Part shown: piece by piece, positions 1 through 10,610 of the stretch | Layout of the letters: every line of letters starts with the position of its first letter | Position numbering within the stretch: the stretch's first letter is position 1 | Source of the DNA: Amia ocellicauda | Taxonomy: Eukaryota > Chordata > Actinopteri > Amiiformes > Amiidae | Direction: 5' to 3' | NCBI RefSeq assembly: GCF_036373705.1 | Contig: NC_089869.1 | Span: 4,029,676-4,093,675 of the forward strand | DNA length: 64,000 bases | Program-made: the position numbers and the translations under genes | Notes under the pieces: model-generated | What the model saw: the letters and a program-made list of their open reading frames with translations, nothing else | Told to the model about the DNA's origin: nothing | Database searches by the model: none

Positions 1-410
1 CAACTAAGCCATGGCGCCAAGGCACAACTCTGTACTACTGTAAAAGCAAATGCTAGACCTCTGTCATTCGGACCCAGGTCTTTCCTAGGATGGATCCATC
101 AAGCCATCCTCCCTTTGATATTTATGTCTGTCTATCACTAACGGTCATTCGTTTACATTCTACGATGCAGAGAAGGCGTGTATGCATCAGAAACTGGCAA
201 ACGTCAGTGGTAACACGCAACGTGGTGGACCCCAGTGCTTTGACCAACTAAGCCATGGCGCCAAGGCGCAACTCTGTACTACTGTAAAAGCAAATGGTGG
301 ACCTCTGTCATTCGGACCCAGGTCTTTCCAAGAATGGATCCATCCAGCCATCCATCATCCCTTTGATTATTTATGTCTGTCTATCACTAACGGTCATTCG
401 TTTACACTAT

Positions 411-659
411 ACGATGCAGAGAAGGCGTGCTTGCAACAGAAACTGGCAAACGTCAGCGGAAACACGCAACATGGTGGACCCCAGTGCTTTGACCAACTAA
501 GCCATGGCGCCAAGACACAACTCTGTACTACTGTAAAAGCATATGGTGGACCTCTGTCTTTCGGACCCAGGTCTTTCCAAGAATGGATCCATCCAGCCAT
601 CCATCCTCCCTTTGATTATTTATGTCTGTCTATCAATAACGGTCATTCGTTTACTCTCT
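411..659 (-). repeat. Representative long (249-bp) monomer
   Basis: Reference copy of the long form, counted from ACGATGCAG to the next ACGATGCAG. It differs from the short form by an extra ATCC step (CCATCCATCCTCCC) and by GATTATTT in place of GATATTT, together 5 bp. Because 249 is a multiple of three, runs of long monomers keep reading frames open; the 244-bp form breaks them. Confidence 0.93.
484..511 (-). pseudogene. tRNA-Thr(AGT) 5' half inside the satellite monomer
   Basis: Read on the minus strand, these 28 nt are identical to the first 28 nt of the consensus tRNA-Thr(AGT) genes in this window: 5' acceptor strand GGCGCCA, D arm, and the first bases of the anticodon stem. The pol III A box TGGCTTAGTTGG is intact. 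The rest of the tRNA is absent; downstream the sequence passes straight into CTGGGGTCCACC. About 190 such halves occur in the window. Whether any is transcribed is unknown. Confidence 0.9.
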
Positions 660-903
660 ACGATGCAGAGAAGGCGTGCTTACAACAGAAACTGGCAAAC
701 TGCAGCGGTAACACGCAACGTAGTGGACCCCAGTGCTTTGACCAACTAAGCCATGGCGCCAAGGCACAACTCTGTTCTACTGTAAAAGCAAATGCTAGAC
801 CTCTGTCATTCGGACCCAGGTCTTTCATAGGATGGATCCTTCAAGCCATCATCCCTTTGATATTTATGTCTGTCTATCAATAACGGTCATTCGTTAACAC
901 TCT

Positions 904-1147
904 ACGATGCAGAGAAGGCGTGCTTGCAACAGAAACAGGCAAACTGCAGCGGTAACGCGCAACGTGGTGGACCCCAGTGCTTTGACCTACTAAGCCATGG
1001 CGCCAAGGCGTAACTCTGTACTACTGTAAAAGCAAATGGTGGACCTCTGTCTTTCGGACCCAGGTCTTTCCAAGAATTGATCCATCCAGCCATCCTCCCT
1101 TTGATATTTATGTCTGTCTATCAATAACGGTCATTCGTTTACACTCT
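904..1147 (-). repeat. Representative short (244-bp) monomer
   Basis: Reference copy of the short form. Reading + strand: ACGATGCAG head, variable CAACAGAAACAGG region, CGCGCAACG segment, minus-strand tRNA-Thr half at 977-1004, TGTAAAAGC (altered relative to the TTTAAA upstream of the intact genes), a CGGACCCAGG element resembling a T arm, GGATCC, and an ATTTATGTCTGTC tail. I count 11 CpG in the unit, so it is not strongly CpG-depleted. Confidence 0.93.
977..1004 (-). pseudogene. tRNA-Thr 5' half, common variant
   Basis: Same 28-nt tRNA-Thr half as in the long monomer, but with CTACTAAGCC instead of CAACTAAGCC on the + strand. This changes one D-loop base while still fitting the A-box consensus (TGGCTTAGTAGG). 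The variant marks a large monomer subfamily across the window. Confidence 0.88.
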
Positions 1148-1736
1148 ACGATGCAGAGAAGGCGTGCTTGCAACAGAAACAGGCAAACTGCAGCGGTATC
1201 GCGCAACGTGGTGGACCCCAGTGCTTTGACCTACTAAGCCATGGCGCCAAGGCGTAACTCTGTACGACTGTAAAAGCAAATGGTGGACCTCTGTCTTTCG
1301 TACCCAGGTCTTTCCAAGAATGGATCCATCCAGCCATCCATCCTCCCTTTGATTATTTATGTCTGTCTATCACTAACGGTCATTCGTATACACTCTACGA
1401 TGCAGAGAAGGGGTGTATGCATCAGAAACTGGCAAACGTCAGTGGTAACACGCAACGTGGTGGACCCCAGTGCTTTGACCAACTAAGCCATGGCGCCAAG
1501 GCGCAACTCTGTACTACTGTAAAAGCAAATGGTGGACCTCTGTCATTCGGACCCAGGTCTTTCCAAGAATGGATCCATCCAGCCATCCATCATCCCTTTG
1601 ATTATTTATGTCTGTCTATCACTAACGGTCATTCGTTTACACTATACGATGCAGAGAAGGCGTGCTTGCAACAGAAACTGGCAAACGTCAGCGGAAACAC
1701 GCAAAATGGTGGACCCCAGTCACAACTGCTGCGCCT

Positions 1737-1810
1737 GTCTCTGTGGCGCAATCGGATAGCGCGTTCGGCTGTTAACCGATAGGTTGGTGGTTCGAGCCCA
1801 CCCAGGGACT
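1737..1810 (+). tRNA. tRNA-Asn(GTT), block B1
   Basis: Full 74-nt cloverleaf with anticodon loop CTGTTAA (GTT), acceptor GTCTCTG/CAGGGAC, A box at 1744-1755 and B box GGTTCGAGCCC at 1789-1799; no encoded CCA. It would carry asparagine to AAC/AAU codons in cytosolic translation. Variants: A43 to T faces T27 at the base of the anticodon stem, and the discriminator is T instead of G, so function may be reduced. It converges on the Thr(CGT) gene 170 bp away. No run of four T follows it for over 400 bp. Confidence 0.9.
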
Positions 1811-1923
1811 TCCGTCTACTTCTTACCTCATTGCTTCCATTCGTGGTGTGATACCTGGACCTCTGCTTTATAATCTCCTGTCCAAGAAACATCGCCTCAT
1901 GCAGTAACAATGGCTACGCTGCC

Positions 1924-1928
1924 AAAAA
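1924..1928 (-). terminator. Pol III T-run terminator of tRNA-Thr(CGT)
   Basis: AAAAA on the + strand is TTTTT in the minus-strand transcript, 52 nt past the Thr(CGT) 3' end. The same T5 lies 53-57 bp left of every Thr(CGT) copy in the window (for example 10,480-10,484). A run of four or more T is the usual pol III stop. Confidence 0.6.
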
Positions 1929-1980
1929 TTTAAACTTGCCCCACAGTCTTGCTGTACATAGCCTCTGCCTCCTTCAGGCC

Positions 1981-2054
1981 AGGCACCGCTGGGATTTGAA
2001 CCCAGGATTTCCTGTTTACGAGACAGGCGCTTTCACCAGCTAAGCCACGGCGCC
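1981..2054 (-). tRNA. tRNA-Thr(CGT), block B1
   Basis: Full 74-nt tRNA: acceptor GGCGCCG/CGGTGCC, anticodon loop CTCGTAA (CGT), T loop TTCAAAT, discriminator T. It reads ACG threonine codons. A box TGGCTTAGCTGG and B box GGTTCAAATCC are intact. This copy equals the window consensus for the gene. Its spacing to the Asn gene (starts 244 bp apart) is the same in all blocks. Confidence 0.95.
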
Positions 2055-2608
2055 AGAGCTTGCTGCACTCACCCTCTCCTAGTTTCATACCAATTGAGTG
2101 GCTGCTACCGTTTACCTACTATATGTTCCACGCATCCATCCAACCAACTATCCACCCACCCATCCATCCATCTATCTATCTATCTATCCTTCTATCTATC
2201 TGTCTGTCTATCTACCTACCTCTCTGTTTTTCTACAGCTAGCACTCACTTGCTTACGCTTGCGGACAAAGCAAGAAGTGTGCGTTCAACAGGATCTGACA
2301 GCGGAAAAAGATTTACAGGAAGATGTAGACAGCACTGACAAGTGCAACAAACATTGGGCGGTGTCCGTCTCTGTGCGGCAATGGCATTTTGGCCATCGGA
2401 CCTAAAGCCAAAGGTGGCCGCGCGAAGCCTACACAGGGAAGTCTTTGTCGTCCTGACCCTATTCTTTAAATACAAGGTTCTGGGAAGATGACTTTCTGCT
2501 TTACTCTCTCAGTGGAAGGGATATATCATTCCGGCCCGTGACGAGAGGCAATCTTGCAAAATCCTGGAAGGGGAGTCCTTAGCATGTACCCTAACATGAA
2601 CAAAGCTG
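2055..2608. repeat. Spacer B1 with compound microsatellite
   Basis: The 554 bp between the two Thr genes hold an ATCC, then ATCT, then GTCT/CTAC compound microsatellite at about 2131-2226. A non-coding stretch follows to the Thr(AGT) 3' flank. Short open frames rich in Ile-Tyr-Leu-Ser are translations of the microsatellite. On the minus strand AAAA at 2558-2561 gives TTTT 48 nt past the Thr(AGT) gene, a minimal pol III stop. This copy has TTTTT on the + strand at 2227-2231. No other gene is visible. Confidence 0.9.
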
Positions 2609-2682
2609 AGGCACCACTGGGATTTGAACCCAGGATCTCCTGTTTACTAGACAGGTGCTTTGACCAACTAAGCCATGGCACC
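2609..2682 (-). tRNA. tRNA-Thr(AGT), block B1
   Basis: Full 74-nt tRNA with anticodon loop CTAGTAA (AGT, read as inosine at position 34 after editing in eukaryotes), T loop TTCAAAT and discriminator T. It decodes ACU/ACC/ACA. A box at 2664-2675 and B box at 2620-2630 are intact. C3 to T leaves a T-G wobble in the acceptor stem. Its first 28 nt are the source of the half-tRNA in every satellite monomer. Confidence 0.94.
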
Positions 2683-5600
2683 AAGGCACAACTCTGTACT
2701 ACTTTAAAAGCAAATGCTGGACCTCTGTCATTCGGACCCAGGTCTTTCCTAGAATGGATCCAGCCAGCCAGCCATCCATCCTCCCTTTGATATTTATGTC
2801 TGTCTATTACTAACGGTCATTCGTTTACACTCTACGATGCAGAAAAAGCGTGCATGCATCAGAAACTGGCAAATGTCAGCGGTAACATGCAACGTGGTGG
2901 ACCCCAGTGCTTTGACCAACTAAGCCATGGCGCCAAGGCGCAACTCTGTACTACTGCAGAAGCAAATGGTGGACCTCTGTCATTCGGACCCAGGTCTTTC
3001 CTAGAATGGATCTATCCAGCAAACCTCCCTTTGATATTTATGTCTGTCTATCACTAACGGTCATTCGGTTACACTCTACGATGCAGAGAAGGCGTGCTTG
3101 CAACAGAAACTGGCAATCTGCAGCGGTAACGCGCAACGTGGTGGACCCCAGTGCTCTGACCTACTAAGCCACGGCGCCAAGGCGTAACTCTGTACTACTG
3201 TAAAAGCAAATGGTGGACCTCTGTCTTTTGGACCTAGGTCTTCCAAGAATGGATCCATCCAGCCATCCTCCCTTTGATATTTATGTCTGTCTATCACTAA
3301 CGGTCATTCGTTTACACTCTACGATGCAGAGAAGGCGTGCTTGCAACAGAAACAGGCAAACTGCAGCGGTAACGCGCAACGTGGTGGACCCCAGTGCTTT
3401 GACCTACTAAGCCATGGCGCCAAGGCGCAACTCTGTACTACTGTAAAAGCAAATGGTGGACCTCTGTCTTTCGTACCCAGGTCTTTCCAAGAATGGATCC
3501 ATCCAGCCATCCATCCTCCCTTTGATTATTTATGTCTGTCTATCACTAACGGTCATTCGTATACACACTACGATGCAGAGAAAGCGCGCATGCATAAGAA
3601 ACTGGCAAACGTCAGCGTTAACGCGCAACGTGGTGGACCCCAGTGCTTTGACCAACTAAGCCATGGTGCCAAGGCTCAACTCTGTACTACTGTAAAAGCA
3701 AACGCTAGACCTCTGTCATTCGGACCCAGGTCTTTCCAAGAATGGATCCATCCAGCCATCCTCCCTTTGATATTTATGTCTGTCTATCACTAATGGTCAT
3801 TCGTTTACACTCTACGATGCAGAGAAGGCGTGCTTGCAACAGAAACAGGCAAACTGCAGCGGTAACGCGCAACGTGGTGGACCCCAGTGCTTTGACCAAC
3901 TAAGCCATGGTGCCAAGGCGCAACTCTGAACTACTGTAAAAGCAAATGGTGGAACTCTGTCATTCGGACCCAGGTCTTTCCAAGAATGGATCCATCCAGC
4001 CATCTTCCCTTTGATATTTATGTCTGTCTATCAATAACGGTCATTCGTTTACACTCTACGATGCAGAGAAGGCGTGCTTGCAACAGAAACAGGCAAACTG
4101 CAGCGGTAACGCGCAACGTGGTGGACCCCAGTGCTTTGACCAACTAAGCCATGGTGCCAAGGCGCAACTCTGTACTACTGTAAAAGCAAATTGTGGAACT
4201 CTGTCATTCGGACCCAGGTCTTTCCAAGAATGGATCCATCCAGCCATCCTCCCTTTGATATTTATTTCTGTCTATCAATAACGGTCATTCGTTTACACTC
4301 TACGATGCAGAGAAGGCGTGCTTGCAACAGAAACAGGCAAACTGCAGCGGTAACGCGCAACGTGGTGGACCCCAGTGCTTTGACCAACTAAGCCATGGTG
4401 CCAAGGCGCAACTCTGTACTACTGTAAAAGCAAATGCTAGACCTCTGTCATTCGGACCCAGGTCTTTCCTAGGATGGATCCATCATGCCATCCTCGCTTT
4501 GATATTTATGTCTGTCTATCACTAACGGTCATTCGTTTACACTCTACGATGCAGAGAAGGCGTGCTTGCAACAGAAACAGGCAAACTGCAGCGGTAACGC
4601 GCAACGTGGTGGGCCCCAGTGCATTGACCTACTAAGCCATGGCGCCAAGGCACAACTCTGTACTACTGCAGAAGCAAATGGTGGACCTCTGTCATTCGGA
4701 CCCAGGTATTTCCAAGAATGGATCCATCCAGCCATCCATCCTCCCTTTGATTATTTATGTCTGTCTATCACTAACTGTCATTCGTATACACTCTACGATG
4801 CAGAGAAAGCGTGCTTGCAATAGAAACTGGCAAACTGCAGCGGTAACACGCAATGTAGTGGACCCCAGTGCTTTGACCAACTAAGCCATGGCGCCAAGGC
4901 ACAACTCTGTACTACTGTAAAAGCAAATGCTAGACCTCTGTCATTCGGACCCAGGTCTTTCCTAGGATGGATCCATCAAGCTATCCTCCCTTTGATATTT
5001 ATGTCTGTCTATCACTAACGGTCATTCGTTTACACTCTACGATGCAGAGAAGGCGTGTATCAATCAGAAACTGGCAAACGTCAGTGGTAACACGCAACGT
5101 AGTGGACCCCAGTGCTTTGACCTACTAAGCCATGGCGCCAAGGCACAACTCTGTACTACTTTAAAAGCAAATGCTGGACCTCTGTCATTCGGACCCAGGT
5201 CTTTCCTAGAATGGATCCATCCAGGCAGCCATCCATCATCCCTTTGATTATTTATGTCTGTCTATTACTAACGGTCATTCGTTTACACTCTACGATGCAG
5301 AGAAAGCGTGCATGCATCAGAAACTGGCAAACGTCAGCGGTAACACGCAACGTGGTGGACCCCAGTGCTTTGAGCAACTAAGCCATGGCGCCAAGGCGCA
5401 ACTCTGTACTACTGCAGAAGCAAATGGTGGACCTCTGTCATTCGGACCCAGGTCTTTCCTAGAATGGATCCATCCAGCAAACCTCCCTTTGATATTTATG
5501 TCTGTCTATCACTAACGGTCATTCGGTTACACTCTACGATGCAGAGAAGGCGTGCTTGCAACAGAAACTGGCAATCTGCAGCGGTAACGCGCAACGTGGT

Positions 5601-8600
5601 GGACCCCAGTGCTTTGACCTACTAAGCCATGGCGCCAAGGCGTAACTCTGTACAACTGTAAAAGCAAATGGTGGACCTCTGTCTTTCGGACCCAGGTCTT
5701 TCCAAGAATGGATCCATCCAGCCATCCTCCCTTTGATATTTATGTCTGTCTATCAATAACGGTCATTCGTTTATACTCTACGATGCAGAGAAGGCGTGCT
5801 TGCAACAGAAACTGGCAAACTGCAGCGGTAACGCGCAACGTGGTGGACCCAAGTGCTTTGACCTACTAAGCCATGGCGCCAAGGCACAACTCTGTACTAC
5901 TGCAGAAGCAAATGGTGGACCTCTGTCATTCGGACCCAGGTATTTCCAAGAATGGATCCATCCAGCCATCCATCCTCCCTTTAATTATTTATGTCTGTCT
6001 ATGACTAACGGTCATTCGCATACACTCTACGATGCAGAGAAAGCGTGCTGGCAATAGAAACTGGCAAACGTCAGCGGTAACACGCAACGTGGTGGACCCC
6101 AGTGCTTTGACCAACTAAGCCATGGCGCCAAGGCGCAACTCTGTACTACTGCAGAAGCAAATGGTGGACCTCTGTCAATCGGACCCAGGTCTTTCCTAGA
6201 ATGGATCCATCCAGCCATCCTCCCTTTGATATTTATGTCTGTCTATCAATAACGGTCATTCGTTTACACTCTACGATGCAGAGAAGGCGTGCTTGCAACA
6301 GAAACAGGCAAACTGCAGCAGTAACGCGCAACGTGGTGGACCCCAGTGCTTTGACCAACTAAGCCATGGTGCCAAGGCGCAACTCTGAACTACTGTAAAA
6401 GCAAATGGTGGAACTCTGTCATTCGGACCCAGGTCTTTCCAAGAATGGATTCATCCAGCCATCCTCCCTTTGATATTTATGTCTGTCTATCAATAACGGT
6501 CATTCGTTTACTCTCTACGATGCAGAGAAGGCGTGCTTACAACAGAAACTGGCAAACTGCAGCGGTAACACGCAATGTAGTGGACCCCAGTGCTTTGACC
6601 AACTAAGCCATGGCGCCAAGGCACAACTCTGTTCTACTGTAAAAGCAAATGCTAGACCTCTGTCATTCGGACCCAGGTCTTTCATAGGATGGATCCATCA
6701 AGCCATCATCCCTTTGATATTTATGTCTGTCTATCAATAACGGTCATTCGTTAACACTCTACGATGCAGAGAAGGCGTGCTTGCAACAGAAACAGGCAAA
6801 CTGCAGCGGTAACGCGCAACGTGGTGGACCCCAGTGCTTTGACCTACTAAGCCATGGCGCCAAGGCGTAACTCTGTACTACTGTAAAAGCAAATGGTGGA
6901 CCTCTGTCTTTCGGACCCAGGTCTTGCCAAGAATTGATCCATCCAGCCATCCTCCCTTTGATATTTATGTCTGTCTATCAATAACGGTCATTCGTTTACA
7001 CTCTACGATGCAGAGAAGGCGTGCTTGCAACAGAAACAGGCAAACTGCAGCGGTATCGCGCAACGTGGTGGACCCCAGTGCTTTGACCTACTAAGCCATG
7101 GCGCCAAGGCGTAACTCTGTACTACTGTAAAAGCAAATGGTGGACCTCTGTCTTTCGGACCAAGGTCTTTCCAAGAATGGATCCATCCAGCCATCCTCCC
7201 TTTGATATTTATGTCTGTCTATCAATAACGGTCATTCGTTTACTCTCTACGATGCAGAGAAGGCGTGCTTACAACAGAAACTGGCAAACTGCAGCGGTAA
7301 CACGCAATGTAGTGGACCCCAGTGCTTTGACCAACTAAGCCATGGCGCCAAGGCACAACTCTGTTCTACTGTAAAAGCAAATGCTAGACCTCTGTCATTC
7401 GGACCCAGGTCTTTCATAGGATGGATCCATCAAGCCATCATCCCTTTGATATTTATGTCTGTCTATCAATAACGGTCATTCGTTAACACTCTACTATGCA
7501 GAGAAGGCGTGCTTGCAACAGAAACAGGCAAACTGCAGCGGTAACGCGCAACGTGGTGGACCCCAGTGCTTTGACCTACTAAGCCATGGCGCCAAGGCGT
7601 AACTCTGTACTACTGTAAAAGCAAATGGTGGACCTCTGTCTTTCGGACCCAGGTCTTTCCAAGAATTGATCCATCCAGCCATCCTCCCTTTGATATTTAT
7701 GTCTGTCTATCAATAACGGTCATTCGTTTACACTCTACGATGCAGAGAAGGCGTGCTTGCAACAGAAACAGGCAAACTGCAGCGGTATCGCGCAACGTGG
7801 TGGACCCCAGTGCTTTGACCTACTAAGCCATGGCGCCAAGGCGTAACTCTGTACTACTGTAAAAGCAAATGGTGGACCTCTGTCTTTCGGACCCAGGTCT
7901 TTCCAAGAATGGATCCATCCAGCCATCCATCCTCCCTTTGATTATTTATGTCTGTCTATCAATAACGGTCATTCGTTTACACTCTACGATGCAGAGAAGG
8001 CGTGCTTGCAACAGAAACAGGCAAACTGCAGCGGTATCGCGCAACGTGGTGGACCCCAGTGCTTTGACCTACTAAGCCATGGCGCCAAGGCGTAACTCTG
8101 TACTACTGTAAAAGCAAATGGTGGACCTCTGTCTTTCGGACCCAGGTCTTTCCAAGAATGGATCCATCCAGCCATCCATCCTCCCTTTGATTATTTATGT
8201 CTGTCTATCACTAACGGTCATTCTTATACACTCTACGATGCAGAGAAAGCGTGCATGCATAAGAAACAGGCAAACTGCAGCGGTAACGCGCAACGTGGTG
8301 GACCCCAGTGCTTTGACCAACTAAGCCATGGTGCCAAGGCGCAACTCTGAACTACTGTAAAAGCAAATGGTGGAACTCTGTCATTCGGACCCAGTTCTTT
8401 CATTGGATGGATCCATCAAGCCATCATCCCTTTGATATTTATGTCTGTCTATCAATAACGGTCATTCGTTAACACTCTACGATGCAGAGAAGGCGTGCTT
8501 GCAACAGAAACAGGCAAACTGCAGCGGTAACACGCAACGTAGTGGACCCCAGTGCTTTGACCAACTAAGCCATGGCGCCAAGGCACAACTCTGTTCTACT

Positions 8601-10292
8601 GTAAAAGCAAATGCTAGACCTCTGTCATTCGGACCCAGGTCTTTCATTGGATGGATCCATCAAGCCATCATCCCTTTGATATTTATGTCTGTCTATCAAT
8701 AACGGTCATTCGTTAACACTCTACGATGCAGAGAAGGCGTGCTTGCAACAGAAACAGGCAAACTGCAGCGGTAACGCGCAACGTGGTGGACCCCAGTGCT
8801 TTGACCTACTAAGCCATGGCGCCAAGGCGTAACTCTGTACTACTGAAAAAGCAAATGGTGGACCTCTGTCTTTCGGACCCAGGTCTTTCCAAGAATTGAT
8901 CCATCCAGCCATCCTCCCTTTGATATTTATGTCTGTCTATCAATAACGGTCATTCGTTTACACTCTACGATGCAGAGAAGGCGTTCTTGCAACAGAAACA
9001 GGCAAACTGCAGCGGTATCGCGCAACGTGGTGGACCCCAGTGCTTCGACCTACTAAGCCATGGCGCCAAGGCGTTACTCTGTACTACTGTAAAAGCAAAT
9101 GGTGGACCTCTGTCTTTCGGACCCAGGTCTTTCCAAGAATGGATCCATCCAGCCATCCATCCTCCCTTTGATTATTTATGTCTGTCTATCACTAACGGTC
9201 ATTCTTATACACTCTACGATGCAGAGAAGGCGTGCTTGCAACAGAAACAGGCAAACTGCAGCGGTAACGCGCAACGTGGTGGACCCCAGTGCTTTGACCT
9301 ACTAAGCCATGGCGCCAAGGCGTAACTCTGTACTACTGTAAAAGCAAATGGTGGACCTCTGTCTTTCGGACCCAGGTCTTTCCAAGAATTGATCCATCCA
9401 GCCATCCTCCCTTTGATATTTATGTCTGTCTATCAATAACGGTCATTCGTTTACACTCTACGATGCAGAGAAGGCGTTCTTGCAACAGAAACAGGCAAAC
9501 TGCAGCGGTATCGCGCAACGTGGTGGACCCCAGTGCTTCGACCTACTAAGCCATGGCGCCAAGGCGTTACTCTGTACTACTGTAAAAGCAAATGGTGGAC
9601 CTCTGTCTTTCGGACCCAGGTCTTTCCAAGAATGGATCCATCCAGCCATCCATCCTCCCTTTGATTATTTATGTCTGTCTATCACTAACGGTCATTCTTA
9701 TACACTCTACGATGCAGAGAAAGCGTGCTTGCAACAGAAACAGGCAAACTGCAGCGGTAACGCGCAACGTGGTGGACCCCAGTGCTTTGACAAACTAAGC
9801 CATGGCGCCAAGGCGCAACTCTGTACTACTGTAAAAGCAAATGGTGGACCTCTGTCATTCGGACCCAGGTCTTTCCTAGGATGGATCCATCAAGCCATCC
9901 TCCCTTTGATATTTATGTCTGTCTATCACTAACGGTCATTCGTTTACACTCTACGATGCAGAGAAGGCGTGTATGCATCAGAAAGTGGCAAACGTCAGTG
10001 GTAACACGCAACGTGGTGGACCCCAGTGCTTTGACCAACTAAGCCATGGCACCAAGGCGCAACTCTGTACTACTGTAAAAGCAAATGGTGGACCTCTGTC
10101 ATTCGGACCCAGGTCTTTCCAAGAATGGATCCATCCAGCCATCCATCATCCCTTTGATTATTTATGTCTGTCTATCACTAACGGTCATTCGTTTACACTA
10201 TACGATGCAGAGAAGGCGTGCTTGCAACAGAAACTGGCAAACGTCAGCGGAAACACGCAACATGGTGGACCCCAGTCACAACTGCTGCGCCT
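2683..10292. repeat. Satellite array A2, about 31 monomers
   Basis: Longest array in the window. It mixes 244- and 249-bp units. A rare monomer at about 3168-3178 carries CCACGGCGCC, the Thr(CGT)-type base at tRNA position 7. A monomer near 5100-5170 keeps the gene-type flank TTTAAAAGC. The run at 6.5-9.7 kb repeats 2-3-unit blocks with CATAGGATGG and TATCGCGCAACG variants. The array recurs from 26,897 to 33,764 minus three monomers. Confidence 0.95.
2703..2708 (-). promoter_or_regulatory. TATA-like TTTAAA upstream of tRNA-Thr(AGT)
   Basis: TTTAAA lies 21-26 bp upstream of the tRNA 5' end, where a TATA-like element can help place TFIIIB. The same position carries TTTAAA in 12 of the 16 full Thr(AGT) copies, TTGAAA in B10 and B13, and TGTAAA in B15 and B17. 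Most satellite monomers have TGTAAA here. The role is inferred from position only. Confidence 0.45.
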
Positions 10293-10312
10293 GTCTCTGT
10301 GGCGCAATCGGA

Positions 10313-10359
<47 letters not shown>

Positions 10360-10366
10360 AGGGACG
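10293..10366 (+). tRNA. tRNA-Asn(GTT), block B2
   Basis: Full length with intact stems. The only change from consensus is G57 to A in the T loop (TTCAAGC), which is tolerated in many tRNAs and keeps a B box of GGTTCAAGCCC. Confidence 0.95.
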
Positions 10367-10536
10367 TCCGTCTATTTCTTACCTCATTGCTTCCATTCGT
10401 GGTGTGAGACCTGGACCTCTGCTTTATAATCTCCTGTCCAAGAAACATGGCCTCATGCAGTAACAATGGCTACGCTGCCAAAAACTTAAACTTGCCCCAC
10501 AGTCTTGCTGTACATAGCCTCTGCCTCCTTCAGGCC

Positions 10537-10610
10537 AGGCACCGCTGGGATTTGAACCCAGGATTTCCTGTTTACGAGACAGGCGCTTTCACCAGCTAAG
10601 CCACGGCGCC
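10537..10610 (-). tRNA. tRNA-Thr(CGT), block B2
   Basis: Identical to the consensus Thr(CGT) gene of B1, with T5 terminator at 10,480-10,484. Confidence 0.95.

Larger units (their letters stand above)
1..1736. repeat. Satellite array A1, about 7 monomers
   Basis: Tandem 244- and 249-bp monomers, each with a GGATCC site and a minus-strand tRNA-Thr 5' half. The left edge cuts a monomer inside its tRNA half. Three 249-bp units in a row keep one frame open from 182 to 883, which is a repeat artefact and not a gene. The last 17 bases before the Asn gene replace the tRNA half with the Asn upstream flank. Bases 1-1415 recur at 22,243 and 24,215. Confidence 0.95.

Noticed and set aside
182-883. Open frame of 233 codons, repeated at 22,424 and 24,396, as a repetitive protein gene
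   Set aside because: It is three 249-bp satellite units read in a frame that stays open because 249 is divisible by three. Other frames and the other strand are open in the same way. It includes tRNA-half sequence and ends where a 244-bp unit shifts the frame.
1629-1910. Minus-strand 93-codon frame with GGLEPPT, recurrent in most blocks
   Set aside because: It is antisense to tRNA-Asn and its flanks. The GGLEPPT-like peptide is a familiar artefact of translating across a tRNA T arm.
1737-1981. The constant 244-bp distance from tRNA-Asn start to Thr(CGT) equals the monomer length, suggesting an ancient monomer there
   Set aside because: I see no sequence similarity between that interval and the monomer, so the match is probably chance.
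2060-2405. Open frames of 92-113 codons over the spacer microsatellite
   Set aside because: The Ile-Tyr-Leu-Ser-rich translation comes from ATCC/ATCT/GTCT repeats. Two overlapping frames are equally open, and the frames recur only as part of the block.
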